Assembly: GCA_030374765.1 (NCBI GenBank)
Contig: JARGXX010000127.1
Span: forward strand, 1-45,465
Direction: 5' to 3'
Length of the DNA stretch: 45,465 bases
Source of the DNA: Agarophyton chilense
Lineage: Eukaryota > Rhodophyta > Florideophyceae > Gracilariales > Gracilariaceae
Position numbers and translations under genes: made by a program
The notes under the pieces: model-generated
What the model saw: the letters and a program-made list of their open reading frames with translations, nothing else
Database searches by the model: none
Told to the model about the DNA's origin: nothing
Shown here: positions 17,438 to 27,926 of the stretch, piece after piece
How positions within the stretch are numbered: the first letter of the stretch is position 1
Layout: every line of letters starts with the position of its first letter

Positions 17438-18325
17438 TTAATTTTGCCTGGCGCCCCGTCCGGCGGCGCCTGCCTTTCCGTTTTTCGGCTTCGGATTAGG
17501 CTTTACACTACTTTTCCCCGCTGCTTTAGCCCTGCCCTTTAGGGGCTTTTGTTTATTAGGGGCTTTTGGAGCTTTGGGGGGATTATTCTTACGAGAACTC
17601 TCCAAAACACTAATTCTATTTCTAAGGGCTGCTAGCTCCTTCCGCGTCTGATCGACCCCTTCTGGGGCCCCCTCTTCATCAGCCGATTGCGCGGATTTCT
17701 TCAGGAGGTCAGCTTTCTTTTTGGTGTTCTTTATGTAGCTACCTAGACCGCTCGCTATTGTGGCTTGTATCTTCTTATCATTCAGAGAAGATACAAACAT
17801 TTCCTTGAACCTTTCACAGAGGTTCTTGGTTTGTTCATTGGTGACGTACGAAAGGCAAATGAGGCCCTCCGTAAGCGCCTCCTCCAAACTTTCGAAAGCT
17901 TCTTCGAGTAGTTTCCTTCGAGACTTTTTAAGCTCACGGACTTCGTCCAGTTTGGCTTGAATAAGAAGTTTCAGAAATTGTTTCGCAAAATTTTCCGAAA
18001 GTTGTTTGAACTGCGAGCTGTATTTGTCTATCTGAGCGCTTTGAAGCTGAGGCATACGGGGTACCACGATAGATTTCGGTATCGTATCCTCTTCAGCATG
18101 CTTCATCAATTGGCTCACATAGACTGTTCTGCGAGCGATCGTCTCATCCACTACTTGAATCTGTTTACGAAAGGGAGCGCAAACTTTTATTAAGAGTGGT
18201 TTCGTGAAGTCGAAGAGCATTTCGTCCGTACACTCCGGCTTATCGCCTAGGAGAGTTTCCTGGACTGGCTCGATTTCATCGACCTCTTCCTCTTGTGCAC
18301 GTCTGACGATTGCACGACGAGGCAT
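17438..18325 (-). CDS. ORF1 protein, unit 5
   Basis: Intact 295-aa copy, same residues as 5198-6085. Confidence 0.88.
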   Translation of the reverse strand: MPRRAIVRRAQEEEVDEIEPVQETLLGDKPECTDEMLFDFTKPLLIKVCAPFRKQIQVVDETIARRTVYVSQLMKHAEEDTIPKSIVVPRMPQLQSAQIDKYSSQFKQLSENFAKQFLKLLIQAKLDEVRELKKSRRKLLEEAFESLEEALTEGLICLSYVTNEQTKNLCERFKEMFVSSLNDKKIQATIASGLGSYIKNTKKKADLLKKSAQSADEEGAPEGVDQTRKELAALRNRISVLESSRKNNPPKAPKAPNKQKPLKGRAKAAGKSSVKPNPKPKNGKAGAAGRGARQN

Positions 18326-18522
18326 TGCGAAAGAGATTTGTGATCGGCGACGGCACCTACTCCGCGTACAGGGGTTTTAGGGATTGAGTAAGGTGGTTGA
18401 AAGTGTGCTGCGTCGCGCAGAATGTAAGGGGGGGGAGAGAGAGAGACTGCTTAAGGACTAGGACGCCCTTGAAGCCGGAAGGGGAGGGGGAAAGGGAAAG
18501 GGAGGGGAAGCGGGGTGAAGTG

Positions 18523-18573
18523 AACGATGTGGCAGAGCGCTTTCGTCTTTATGACTCCTCAGTGCCTTATGTT
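18523..18573 (-). ncRNA. Hammerhead ribozyme, unit 6
   Basis: Same motif as 3223-3273; predicted cut between 18535 and 18534. Confidence 0.85.
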
Positions 18574-18746
18574 GGGATGAGAAGGTTGGAAGAGAGGTGG
18601 AGAGCTCTCCACGGCTTCTTACATAGCCTCCTATGGCCCAAGCACTGCTCTACTTATGTTGCTCCCTATCTAATGAAACGAACATTACTAACTTAACTAA
18701 GCCCAGAGTGGGGTTTTTAGCCCCGTTCTTGGACAGTTGGTCATTT

Positions 18747-20372
18747 CTAATTGGTTCCATTAGTTTGGTTTTGAGTGCTATTGGCTAAGTCCGAAGACTT
18801 TGCTCCTTTCGCAATAGCACTTATGACATGGCGAGCTACTCCATTACCTCGTCTGAAGACAAGAGTACGTGGCCATTTCTCTTGGATTCCACTTCGCGGG
18901 ACTTGAACTTCCATTAGTTCCTTGAAGCGGCGCCAGAACATCTTAATGCGAGGATGGAATCTGCAGACTACCCATCCTCCCAAGTCTGGAGATGGTTTGA
19001 CGAACTTCTCAAGATATTTCGCCCTGTCTTGGTAAGACACATATTCCAAAGCAGCCCGTAGATGCTGTCCTGTGTATCCACGATTCGCTAACATTCGGAA
19101 TAGGATGCTTACTTTGGCCTCCCACGTATGTTTATCGGAAGTGTTACGGAGATATCTTATCATTTCTCCTTTCACGATTCCTGACAAAGTATGCGTGGGA
19201 TGGTTGGACTTTCCATGGAGATATAGGAACTTGGAGATGGGCTTTGTGTATACCCGAATGTCCACAATGTTATGAAACATAAACCTCCTTCCTTTATATA
19301 TCTCCAAGTCAAGATAGACTGCTTTTTTGGAGCTGATGTCCCATGTCATAGACAGGTTTGAACAGGTGTTCAATCTATGCATGAGAGCCTCCGCAGTTGC
19401 CCTATCTCTGAGTATCACAAGTCCATCATCAATATAGCGGCGATTGATGATGATCTTGCTTACAAAGTCCAAGAAGATTCCTCGAAACTTAAAGAACAAA
19501 TAAAGGTTAGCAAATGCTGGAGCTACCGGTGTTCCAGTTGCTGTACCAATAAGCTGTCGATGTACACCCTGTCCATCTGTTACATAGTTGTTAAACATGA
19601 TGAACTCCAAAGCACGACACCAGAAGCCTTTGTTTGCCATGAATATGTGAGGCAATTCATGTAACAGAGTTCTTATGGCGTCTCTGATATCGATGCTGGG
19701 GTAACATCGCTCCACGTCATACGTCAAGAAGACACAGTCTGACGGGAGCTCTATATGTTCCAATTGCCTTACGGTTTGCCAGCTATTAACTGTTATAGCC
19801 GGAATCTTTTGCACCTCCTTGTTGAGAATGGTGCTAAGTTGTCTAGACAACCCCGACGTGATGTACGAGTGTGACGCCGTGATCGGTCTAGACTTCACCG
19901 TAGGCTTGTGAATCTTCGGTAGTACATAGAAGGGTGCCGGGAACTTGGCGCCTAAAGCGTATTCTAGCGTTTCATCTGTGAATTTCCTCCCCAGATTACA
20001 TGCCAGCAAGATTGCGTTGAGGTTACCGAGGAGCCTTCCATGGGGGAATGAGCTTACCTCGGAGAATGCACCCTCACGAATCTCCTTGCGCACAAGGTCG
20101 TCGTAGAACTCTCGGCTCATAAGTGTGAGTCCGAGGTTCTTATCGGCTTGTTTGACGACCCAGTCCTTCGTCTTCATGTACTTAATACCTCGCATCAACG
20201 TTCGATGCAAGGCTGGGGGAATGTCATCCTCAATACGAGTGAGTTCTCTCTCAAACTTCCGTGTCACTCGCATAGCTAGGGGATGAACCATTCTCCCTGT
20301 CCCCGTTCCTAGTGCCTTAAAGAGGGGATCCACTGTATCTTCAAGGCATTCCTTTAATGGAGTTCGAAGCAT
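18747..20372 (-). CDS. Penelope-like reverse transcriptase, unit 6
   Basis: Intact 541-aa copy; frame open upstream to 20555. Confidence 0.95.
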   Translation of the reverse strand: MLRTPLKECLEDTVDPLFKALGTGTGRMVHPLAMRVTRKFERELTRIEDDIPPALHRTLMRGIKYMKTKDWVVKQADKNLGLTLMSREFYDDLVRKEIREGAFSEVSSFPHGRLLGNLNAILLACNLGRKFTDETLEYALGAKFPAPFYVLPKIHKPTVKSRPITASHSYITSGLSRQLSTILNKEVQKIPAITVNSWQTVRQLEHIELPSDCVFLTYDVERCYPSIDIRDAIRTLLHELPHIFMANKGFWCRALEFIMFNNYVTDGQGVHRQLIGTATGTPVAPAFANLYLFFKFRGIFLDFVSKIIINRRYIDDGLVILRDRATAEALMHRLNTCSNLSMTWDISSKKAVYLDLEIYKGRRFMFHNIVDIRVYTKPISKFLYLHGKSNHPTHTLSGIVKGEMIRYLRNTSDKHTWEAKVSILFRMLANRGYTGQHLRAALEYVSYQDRAKYLEKFVKPSPDLGGWVVCRFHPRIKMFWRRFKELMEVQVPRSGIQEKWPRTLVFRRGNGVARHVISAIAKGAKSSDLANSTQNQTNGTN

Positions 20373-20497
20373 GAACCCACCACCGACGGAGAGTACCTTT
20401 TTAACTTCAAAAGGTACTTCCTCGTCTTTGATTCCAACCGGTGGGTTATATTTGAACTCGCAGGAGAAGGAACGGGGCTTCCTTGGCCTGGAACGGT

Positions 20498-21385
20498 TTA
20501 ATTTTGCCTGGCGCCCCGTCCGGCGGCGCCTGCCTTTCCGTTTTTCGGCTTCGGATTAGGCTTTACACTACTTTTCCCCGCTGCTTTAGCCCTGCCCTTT
20601 AGGGGCTTTTGTTTATTAGGGGCTTTTGGAGCTTTGGGGGGATTATTCTTACGAGAACTCTCCAAAACACTAATTCTATTTCTAAGGGCTGCTAGCTCCT
20701 TCCGCGTCTGATCGACCCCTTCTGGGGCCCCCTCTTCATCAGCCGATTGCGCGGATTTCTTCAGGAGGTCAGCTTTCTTTTTGGTGTTCTTTATGTAGCT
20801 ACCTAGACCGCTCGCTATTGTGGCTTGTATCTTCTTATCATTCAGAGAAGATACAAACATTTCCTTGAACCTTTCACAGAGGTTCTTGGTTTGTTCATTG
20901 GTGACGTACGAAAGGCAAATGAGGCCCTCCGTAAGCGCCTCCTCCAAACTTTCGAAAGCTTCTTCGAGTAGTTTCCTTCGAGACTTTTTAAGCTCACGGA
21001 CTTCGTCCAGTTTGGCTTGAATAAGAAGTTTCAGAAATTGTTTCGCAAAATTTTCCGAAAGTTGTTTGAACTGCGAGCTGTATTTGTCTATCTGAGCGCT
21101 TTGAAGCTGAGGCATACGGGGTACCACGATAGATTTCGGTATCGTATCCTCTTCAGCATGCTTCATCAATTGGCTCACATAGACTGTTCTGCGAGCGATC
21201 GTCTCATCCACTACTTGAATCTGTTTACGAAAGGGAGCGCAAACTTTTATTAAGAGTGGTTTCGTGAAGTCGAAGAGCATTTCGTCCGTACACTCCGGCT
21301 TATCGCCTAGGAGAGTTTCCTGGACTGGCTCGATTTCATCGACCTCTTCCTCTTGTGCACGTCTGACGATTGCACGACGAGGCAT
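20498..21385 (-). CDS. ORF1 protein, unit 6
   Basis: Intact 295-aa copy, same residues as 5198-6085. Confidence 0.88.
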   Translation of the reverse strand: MPRRAIVRRAQEEEVDEIEPVQETLLGDKPECTDEMLFDFTKPLLIKVCAPFRKQIQVVDETIARRTVYVSQLMKHAEEDTIPKSIVVPRMPQLQSAQIDKYSSQFKQLSENFAKQFLKLLIQAKLDEVRELKKSRRKLLEEAFESLEEALTEGLICLSYVTNEQTKNLCERFKEMFVSSLNDKKIQATIASGLGSYIKNTKKKADLLKKSAQSADEEGAPEGVDQTRKELAALRNRISVLESSRKNNPPKAPKAPNKQKPLKGRAKAAGKSSVKPNPKPKNGKAGAAGRGARQN

Positions 21386-21582
21386 TGCGAAAGAGATTTG
21401 TGATCGGCGACGGCACCTACTCCGCGTACAGGGGTTTTAGGGATTGAGTAAGGTGGTTGAAAGTGTGCTGCGTCGCGCAGAATGTAAGGGGGGGGAGAGA
21501 GAGAGACTGCTTAAGGACTAGGACGCCCTTGAAGCCGGAAGGGGAGGGGGAAAGGGAAAGGGAGGGGAAGCGGGGTGAAGTG

Positions 21583-21633
21583 AACGATGTGGCAGAGCGC
21601 TTTCGTCTTTATGACTCCTCAGTGCCTTATGTT
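21583..21633 (-). ncRNA. Hammerhead ribozyme, unit 7
   Basis: Same motif as 3223-3273; predicted cut between 21595 and 21594. Confidence 0.85.
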
Positions 21634-21806
21634 GGGATGAGAAGGTTGGAAGAGAGGTGGAGAGCTCTCCACGGCTTCTTACATAGCCTCCTATGGCCCA
21701 AGCACTGCTCTACTTATGTTGCTCCCTATCTAATGAAACGAACATTACTAACTTAACTAAGCCCAGAGTGGGGTTTTTAGCCCCGTTCTTGGACAGTTGG
21801 TCATTT

Positions 21807-23432
21807 CTAATTGGTTCCATTAGTTTGGTTTTGAGTGCTATTGGCTAAGTCCGAAGACTTTGCTCCTTTCGCAATAGCACTTATGACATGGCGAGCTACT
21901 CCATTACCTCGTCTGAAGACAAGAGTACGTGGCCATTTCTCTTGGATTCCACTTCGCGGGACTTGAACTTCCATTAGTTCCTTGAAGCGGCGCCAGAACA
22001 TCTTAATGCGAGGATGGAATCTGCAGACTACCCATCCTCCCAAGTCTGGAGATGGTTTGACGAACTTCTCAAGATATTTCGCCCTGTCTTGGTAAGACAC
22101 ATATTCCAAAGCAGCCCGTAGATGCTGTCCTGTGTATCCACGATTCGCTAACATTCGGAATAGGATGCTTACTTTGGCCTCCCACGTATGTTTATCGGAA
22201 GTGTTACGGAGATATCTTATCATTTCTCCTTTCACGATTCCTGACAAAGTATGCGTGGGATGGTTGGACTTTCCATGGAGATATAGGAACTTGGAGATGG
22301 GCTTTGTGTATACCCGAATGTCCACAATGTTATGAAACATAAACCTCCTTCCTTTATATATCTCCAAGTCAAGATAGACTGCTTTTTTGGAGCTGATGTC
22401 CCATGTCATAGACAGGTTTGAACAGGTGTTCAATCTATGCATGAGAGCCTCCGCAGTTGCCCTATCTCTGAGTATCACAAGTCCATCATCAATATAGCGG
22501 CGATTGATGATGATCTTGCTTACAAAGTCCAAGAAGATTCCTCGAAACTTAAAGAACAAATAAAGGTTAGCAAATGCTGGAGCTACCGGTGTTCCAGTTG
22601 CTGTACCAATAAGCTGTCGATGTACACCCTGTCCATCTGTTACATAGTTGTTAAACATGATGAACTCCAAAGCACGACACCAGAAGCCTTTGTTTGCCAT
22701 GAATATGTGAGGCAATTCATGTAACAGAGTTCTTATGGCGTCTCTGATATCGATGCTGGGGTAACATCGCTCCACGTCATACGTCAAGAAGACACAGTCT
22801 GACGGGAGCTCTATATGTTCCAATTGCCTTACGGTTTGCCAGCTATTAACTGTTATAGCCGGAATCTTTTGCACCTCCTTGTTGAGAATGGTGCTAAGTT
22901 GTCTAGACAACCCCGACGTGATGTACGAGTGTGACGCCGTGATCGGTCTAGACTTCACCGTAGGCTTGTGAATCTTCGGTAGTACATAGAAGGGTGCCGG
23001 GAACTTGGCGCCTAAAGCGTATTCTAGCGTTTCATCTGTGAATTTCCTCCCCAGATTACATGCCAGCAAGATTGCGTTGAGGTTACCGAGGAGCCTTCCA
23101 TGGGGGAATGAGCTTACCTCGGAGAATGCACCCTCACGAATCTCCTTGCGCACAAGGTCGTCGTAGAACTCTCGGCTCATAAGTGTGAGTCCGAGGTTCT
23201 TATCGGCTTGTTTGACGACCCAGTCCTTCGTCTTCATGTACTTAATACCTCGCATCAACGTTCGATGCAAGGCTGGGGGAATGTCATCCTCAATACGAGT
23301 GAGTTCTCTCTCAAACTTCCGTGTCACTCGCATAGCTAGGGGATGAACCATTCTCCCTGTCCCCGTTCCTAGTGCCTTAAAGAGGGGATCCACTGTATCT
23401 TCAAGGCATTCCTTTAATGGAGTTCGAAGCAT
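21807..23432 (-). CDS. Penelope-like reverse transcriptase, unit 7
   Basis: Intact 541-aa copy; frame open upstream to 23615. Confidence 0.95.
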   Translation of the reverse strand: MLRTPLKECLEDTVDPLFKALGTGTGRMVHPLAMRVTRKFERELTRIEDDIPPALHRTLMRGIKYMKTKDWVVKQADKNLGLTLMSREFYDDLVRKEIREGAFSEVSSFPHGRLLGNLNAILLACNLGRKFTDETLEYALGAKFPAPFYVLPKIHKPTVKSRPITASHSYITSGLSRQLSTILNKEVQKIPAITVNSWQTVRQLEHIELPSDCVFLTYDVERCYPSIDIRDAIRTLLHELPHIFMANKGFWCRALEFIMFNNYVTDGQGVHRQLIGTATGTPVAPAFANLYLFFKFRGIFLDFVSKIIINRRYIDDGLVILRDRATAEALMHRLNTCSNLSMTWDISSKKAVYLDLEIYKGRRFMFHNIVDIRVYTKPISKFLYLHGKSNHPTHTLSGIVKGEMIRYLRNTSDKHTWEAKVSILFRMLANRGYTGQHLRAALEYVSYQDRAKYLEKFVKPSPDLGGWVVCRFHPRIKMFWRRFKELMEVQVPRSGIQEKWPRTLVFRRGNGVARHVISAIAKGAKSSDLANSTQNQTNGTN

Positions 23433-23557
23433 GAACCCACCACCGACGGAGAGTACCTTTTTAACTTCAAAAGGTACTTCCTCGTCTTTGATTCCAACCG
23501 GTGGGTTATATTTGAACTCGCAGGAGAAGGAACGGGGCTTCCTTGGCCTGGAACGGT

Positions 23558-24445
23558 TTAATTTTGCCTGGCGCCCCGTCCGGCGGCGCCTGCCTTTCCG
23601 TTTTTCGGCTTCGGATTAGGCTTTACACTACTTTTCCCCGCTGCTTTAGCCCTGCCCTTTAGGGGCTTTTGTTTATTAGGGGCTTTTGGAGCTTTGGGGG
23701 GATTATTCTTACGAGAACTCTCCAAAACACTAATTCTATTTCTAAGGGCTGCTAGCTCCTTCCGCGTCTGATCGACCCCTTCTGGGGCCCCCTCTTCATC
23801 AGCCGATTGCGCGGATTTCTTCAGGAGGTCAGCTTTCTTTTTGGTGTTCTTTATGTAGCTACCTAGACCGCTCGCTATTGTGGCTTGTATCTTCTTATCA
23901 TTCAGAGAAGATACAAACATTTCCTTGAACCTTTCACAGAGGTTCTTGGTTTGTTCATTGGTGACGTACGAAAGGCAAATGAGGCCCTCCGTAAGCGCCT
24001 CCTCCAAACTTTCGAAAGCTTCTTCGAGTAGTTTCCTTCGAGACTTTTTAAGCTCACGGACTTCGTCCAGTTTGGCTTGAATAAGAAGTTTCAGAAATTG
24101 TTTCGCAAAATTTTCCGAAAGTTGTTTGAACTGCGAGCTGTATTTGTCTATCTGAGCGCTTTGAAGCTGAGGCATACGGGGTACCACGATAGATTTCGGT
24201 ATCGTATCCTCTTCAGCATGCTTCATCAATTGGCTCACATAGACTGTTCTGCGAGCGATCGTCTCATCCACTACTTGAATCTGTTTACGAAAGGGAGCGC
24301 AAACTTTTATTAAGAGTGGTTTCGTGAAGTCGAAGAGCATTTCGTCCGTACACTCCGGCTTATCGCCTAGGAGAGTTTCCTGGACTGGCTCGATTTCATC
24401 GACCTCTTCCTCTTGTGCACGTCTGACGATTGCACGACGAGGCAT
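23558..24445 (-). CDS. ORF1 protein, unit 7
   Basis: Intact 295-aa copy, same residues as 5198-6085. Confidence 0.88.
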   Translation of the reverse strand: MPRRAIVRRAQEEEVDEIEPVQETLLGDKPECTDEMLFDFTKPLLIKVCAPFRKQIQVVDETIARRTVYVSQLMKHAEEDTIPKSIVVPRMPQLQSAQIDKYSSQFKQLSENFAKQFLKLLIQAKLDEVRELKKSRRKLLEEAFESLEEALTEGLICLSYVTNEQTKNLCERFKEMFVSSLNDKKIQATIASGLGSYIKNTKKKADLLKKSAQSADEEGAPEGVDQTRKELAALRNRISVLESSRKNNPPKAPKAPNKQKPLKGRAKAAGKSSVKPNPKPKNGKAGAAGRGARQN

Positions 24446-24642
24446 TGCGAAAGAGATTTGTGATCGGCGACGGCACCTACTCCGCGTACAGGGGTTTTAG
24501 GGATTGAGTAAGGTGGTTGAAAGTGTGCTGCGTCGCGCAGAATGTAAGGGGGGGGAGAGAGAGAGACTGCTTAAGGACTAGGACGCCCTTGAAGCCGGAA
24601 GGGGAGGGGGAAAGGGAAAGGGAGGGGAAGCGGGGTGAAGTG

Positions 24643-24693
24643 AACGATGTGGCAGAGCGCTTTCGTCTTTATGACTCCTCAGTGCCTTATGTT
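24643..24693 (-). ncRNA. Hammerhead ribozyme, unit 8
   Basis: Same motif as 3223-3273; predicted cut between 24655 and 24654. Confidence 0.85.
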
Positions 24694-24866
24694 GGGATGA
24701 GAAGGTTGGAAGAGAGGTGGAGAGCTCTCCACGGCTTCTTACATAGCCTCCTATGGCCCAAGCACTGCTCTACTTATGTTGCTCCCTATCTAATGAAACG
24801 AACATTACTAACTTAACTAAGCCCAGAGTGGGGTTTTTAGCCCCGTTCTTGGACAGTTGGTCATTT

Positions 24867-26492
24867 CTAATTGGTTCCATTAGTTTGGTTTTGAGTGCTA
24901 TTGGCTAAGTCCGAAGACTTTGCTCCTTTCGCAATAGCACTTATGACATGGCGAGCTACTCCATTACCTCGTCTGAAGACAAGAGTACGTGGCCATTTCT
25001 CTTGGATTCCACTTCGCGGGACTTGAACTTCCATTAGTTCCTTGAAGCGGCGCCAGAACATCTTAATGCGAGGATGGAATCTGCAGACTACCCATCCTCC
25101 CAAGTCTGGAGATGGTTTGACGAACTTCTCAAGATATTTCGCCCTGTCTTGGTAAGACACATATTCCAAAGCAGCCCGTAGATGCTGTCCTGTGTATCCA
25201 CGATTCGCTAACATTCGGAATAGGATGCTTACTTTGGCCTCCCACGTATGTTTATCGGAAGTGTTACGGAGATATCTTATCATTTCTCCTTTCACGATTC
25301 CTGACAAAGTATGCGTGGGATGGTTGGACTTTCCATGGAGATATAGGAACTTGGAGATGGGCTTTGTGTATACCCGAATGTCCACAATGTTATGAAACAT
25401 AAACCTCCTTCCTTTATATATCTCCAAGTCAAGATAGACTGCTTTTTTGGAGCTGATGTCCCATGTCATAGACAGGTTTGAACAGGTGTTCAATCTATGC
25501 ATGAGAGCCTCCGCAGTTGCCCTATCTCTGAGTATCACAAGTCCATCATCAATATAGCGGCGATTGATGATGATCTTGCTTACAAAGTCCAAGAAGATTC
25601 CTCGAAACTTAAAGAACAAATAAAGGTTAGCAAATGCTGGAGCTACCGGTGTTCCAGTTGCTGTACCAATAAGCTGTCGATGTACACCCTGTCCATCTGT
25701 TACATAGTTGTTAAACATGATGAACTCCAAAGCACGACACCAGAAGCCTTTGTTTGCCATGAATATGTGAGGCAATTCATGTAACAGAGTTCTTATGGCG
25801 TCTCTGATATCGATGCTGGGGTAACATCGCTCCACGTCATACGTCAAGAAGACACAGTCTGACGGGAGCTCTATATGTTCCAATTGCCTTACGGTTTGCC
25901 AGCTATTAACTGTTATAGCCGGAATCTTTTGCACCTCCTTGTTGAGAATGGTGCTAAGTTGTCTAGACAACCCCGACGTGATGTACGAGTGTGACGCCGT
26001 GATCGGTCTAGACTTCACCGTAGGCTTGTGAATCTTCGGTAGTACATAGAAGGGTGCCGGGAACTTGGCGCCTAAAGCGTATTCTAGCGTTTCATCTGTG
26101 AATTTCCTCCCCAGATTACATGCCAGCAAGATTGCGTTGAGGTTACCGAGGAGCCTTCCATGGGGGAATGAGCTTACCTCGGAGAATGCACCCTCACGAA
26201 TCTCCTTGCGCACAAGGTCGTCGTAGAACTCTCGGCTCATAAGTGTGAGTCCGAGGTTCTTATCGGCTTGTTTGACGACCCAGTCCTTCGTCTTCATGTA
26301 CTTAATACCTCGCATCAACGTTCGATGCAAGGCTGGGGGAATGTCATCCTCAATACGAGTGAGTTCTCTCTCAAACTTCCGTGTCACTCGCATAGCTAGG
26401 GGATGAACCATTCTCCCTGTCCCCGTTCCTAGTGCCTTAAAGAGGGGATCCACTGTATCTTCAAGGCATTCCTTTAATGGAGTTCGAAGCAT
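24867..26492 (-). CDS. Penelope-like reverse transcriptase, unit 8
   Basis: Intact 541-aa copy; frame open upstream to 26675. Confidence 0.95.
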   Translation of the reverse strand: MLRTPLKECLEDTVDPLFKALGTGTGRMVHPLAMRVTRKFERELTRIEDDIPPALHRTLMRGIKYMKTKDWVVKQADKNLGLTLMSREFYDDLVRKEIREGAFSEVSSFPHGRLLGNLNAILLACNLGRKFTDETLEYALGAKFPAPFYVLPKIHKPTVKSRPITASHSYITSGLSRQLSTILNKEVQKIPAITVNSWQTVRQLEHIELPSDCVFLTYDVERCYPSIDIRDAIRTLLHELPHIFMANKGFWCRALEFIMFNNYVTDGQGVHRQLIGTATGTPVAPAFANLYLFFKFRGIFLDFVSKIIINRRYIDDGLVILRDRATAEALMHRLNTCSNLSMTWDISSKKAVYLDLEIYKGRRFMFHNIVDIRVYTKPISKFLYLHGKSNHPTHTLSGIVKGEMIRYLRNTSDKHTWEAKVSILFRMLANRGYTGQHLRAALEYVSYQDRAKYLEKFVKPSPDLGGWVVCRFHPRIKMFWRRFKELMEVQVPRSGIQEKWPRTLVFRRGNGVARHVISAIAKGAKSSDLANSTQNQTNGTN

Positions 26493-26617
26493 GAACCCAC
26501 CACCGACGGAGAGTACCTTTTTAACTTCAAAAGGTACTTCCTCGTCTTTGATTCCAACCGGTGGGTTATATTTGAACTCGCAGGAGAAGGAACGGGGCTT
26601 CCTTGGCCTGGAACGGT

Positions 26618-27505
26618 TTAATTTTGCCTGGCGCCCCGTCCGGCGGCGCCTGCCTTTCCGTTTTTCGGCTTCGGATTAGGCTTTACACTACTTTTCCCCG
26701 CTGCTTTAGCCCTGCCCTTTAGGGGCTTTTGTTTATTAGGGGCTTTTGGAGCTTTGGGGGGATTATTCTTACGAGAACTCTCCAAAACACTAATTCTATT
26801 TCTAAGGGCTGCTAGCTCCTTCCGCGTCTGATCGACCCCTTCTGGGGCCCCCTCTTCATCAGCCGATTGCGCGGATTTCTTCAGGAGGTCAGCTTTCTTT
26901 TTGGTGTTCTTTATGTAGCTACCTAGACCGCTCGCTATTGTGGCTTGTATCTTCTTATCATTCAGAGAAGATACAAACATTTCCTTGAACCTTTCACAGA
27001 GGTTCTTGGTTTGTTCATTGGTGACGTACGAAAGGCAAATGAGGCCCTCCGTAAGCGCCTCCTCCAAACTTTCGAAAGCTTCTTCGAGTAGTTTCCTTCG
27101 AGACTTTTTAAGCTCACGGACTTCGTCCAGTTTGGCTTGAATAAGAAGTTTCAGAAATTGTTTCGCAAAATTTTCCGAAAGTTGTTTGAACTGCGAGCTG
27201 TATTTGTCTATCTGAGCGCTTTGAAGCTGAGGCATACGGGGTACCACGATAGATTTCGGTATCGTATCCTCTTCAGCATGCTTCATCAATTGGCTCACAT
27301 AGACTGTTCTGCGAGCGATCGTCTCATCCACTACTTGAATCTGTTTACGAAAGGGAGCGCAAACTTTTATTAAGAGTGGTTTCGTGAAGTCGAAGAGCAT
27401 TTCGTCCGTACACTCCGGCTTATCGCCTAGGAGAGTTTCCTGGACTGGCTCGATTTCATCGACCTCTTCCTCTTGTGCACGTCTGACGATTGCACGACGA
27501 GGCAT
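26618..27505 (-). CDS. ORF1 protein, unit 8
   Basis: Intact 295-aa copy, same residues as 5198-6085. Confidence 0.88.
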   Translation of the reverse strand: MPRRAIVRRAQEEEVDEIEPVQETLLGDKPECTDEMLFDFTKPLLIKVCAPFRKQIQVVDETIARRTVYVSQLMKHAEEDTIPKSIVVPRMPQLQSAQIDKYSSQFKQLSENFAKQFLKLLIQAKLDEVRELKKSRRKLLEEAFESLEEALTEGLICLSYVTNEQTKNLCERFKEMFVSSLNDKKIQATIASGLGSYIKNTKKKADLLKKSAQSADEEGAPEGVDQTRKELAALRNRISVLESSRKNNPPKAPKAPNKQKPLKGRAKAAGKSSVKPNPKPKNGKAGAAGRGARQN

Positions 27506-27702
27506 TGCGAAAGAGATTTGTGATCGGCGACGGCACCTACTCCGCGTACAGGGGTTTTAGGGATTGAGTAAGGTGGTTGAAAGTGTGCTGCGTCGCGCAG
27601 AATGTAAGGGGGGGGAGAGAGAGAGACTGCTTAAGGACTAGGACGCCCTTGAAGCCGGAAGGGGAGGGGGAAAGGGAAAGGGAGGGGAAGCGGGGTGAAG
27701 TG

Positions 27703-27753
27703 AACGATGTGGCAGAGCGCTTTCGTCTTTATGACTCCTCAGTGCCTTATGTT
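27703..27753 (-). ncRNA. Hammerhead ribozyme, unit 9
   Basis: Same motif as 3223-3273; predicted cut between 27715 and 27714. Confidence 0.85.
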
Positions 27754-27926
27754 GGGATGAGAAGGTTGGAAGAGAGGTGGAGAGCTCTCCACGGCTTCTT
27801 ACATAGCCTCCTATGGCCCAAGCACTGCTCTACTTATGTTGCTCCCTATCTAATGAAACGAACATTACTAACTTAACTAAGCCCAGAGTGGGGTTTTTAG
27901 CCCCGTTCTTGGACAGTTGGTCATTT

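Larger units (their letters stand above)
15310..18369 (-). mobile_element. Unit 5 of the Penelope-like element array
   Basis: Complete unit; no difference from unit 1 seen. Confidence 0.92.
18370..21429 (-). mobile_element. Unit 6 of the Penelope-like element array
   Basis: Complete unit; no difference from unit 1 seen. Confidence 0.92.
21430..24489 (-). mobile_element. Unit 7 of the Penelope-like element array
   Basis: Complete unit; no difference from unit 1 seen. Confidence 0.92.
24490..27549 (-). mobile_element. Unit 8 of the Penelope-like element array
   Basis: Complete unit; no difference from unit 1 seen. Confidence 0.92.
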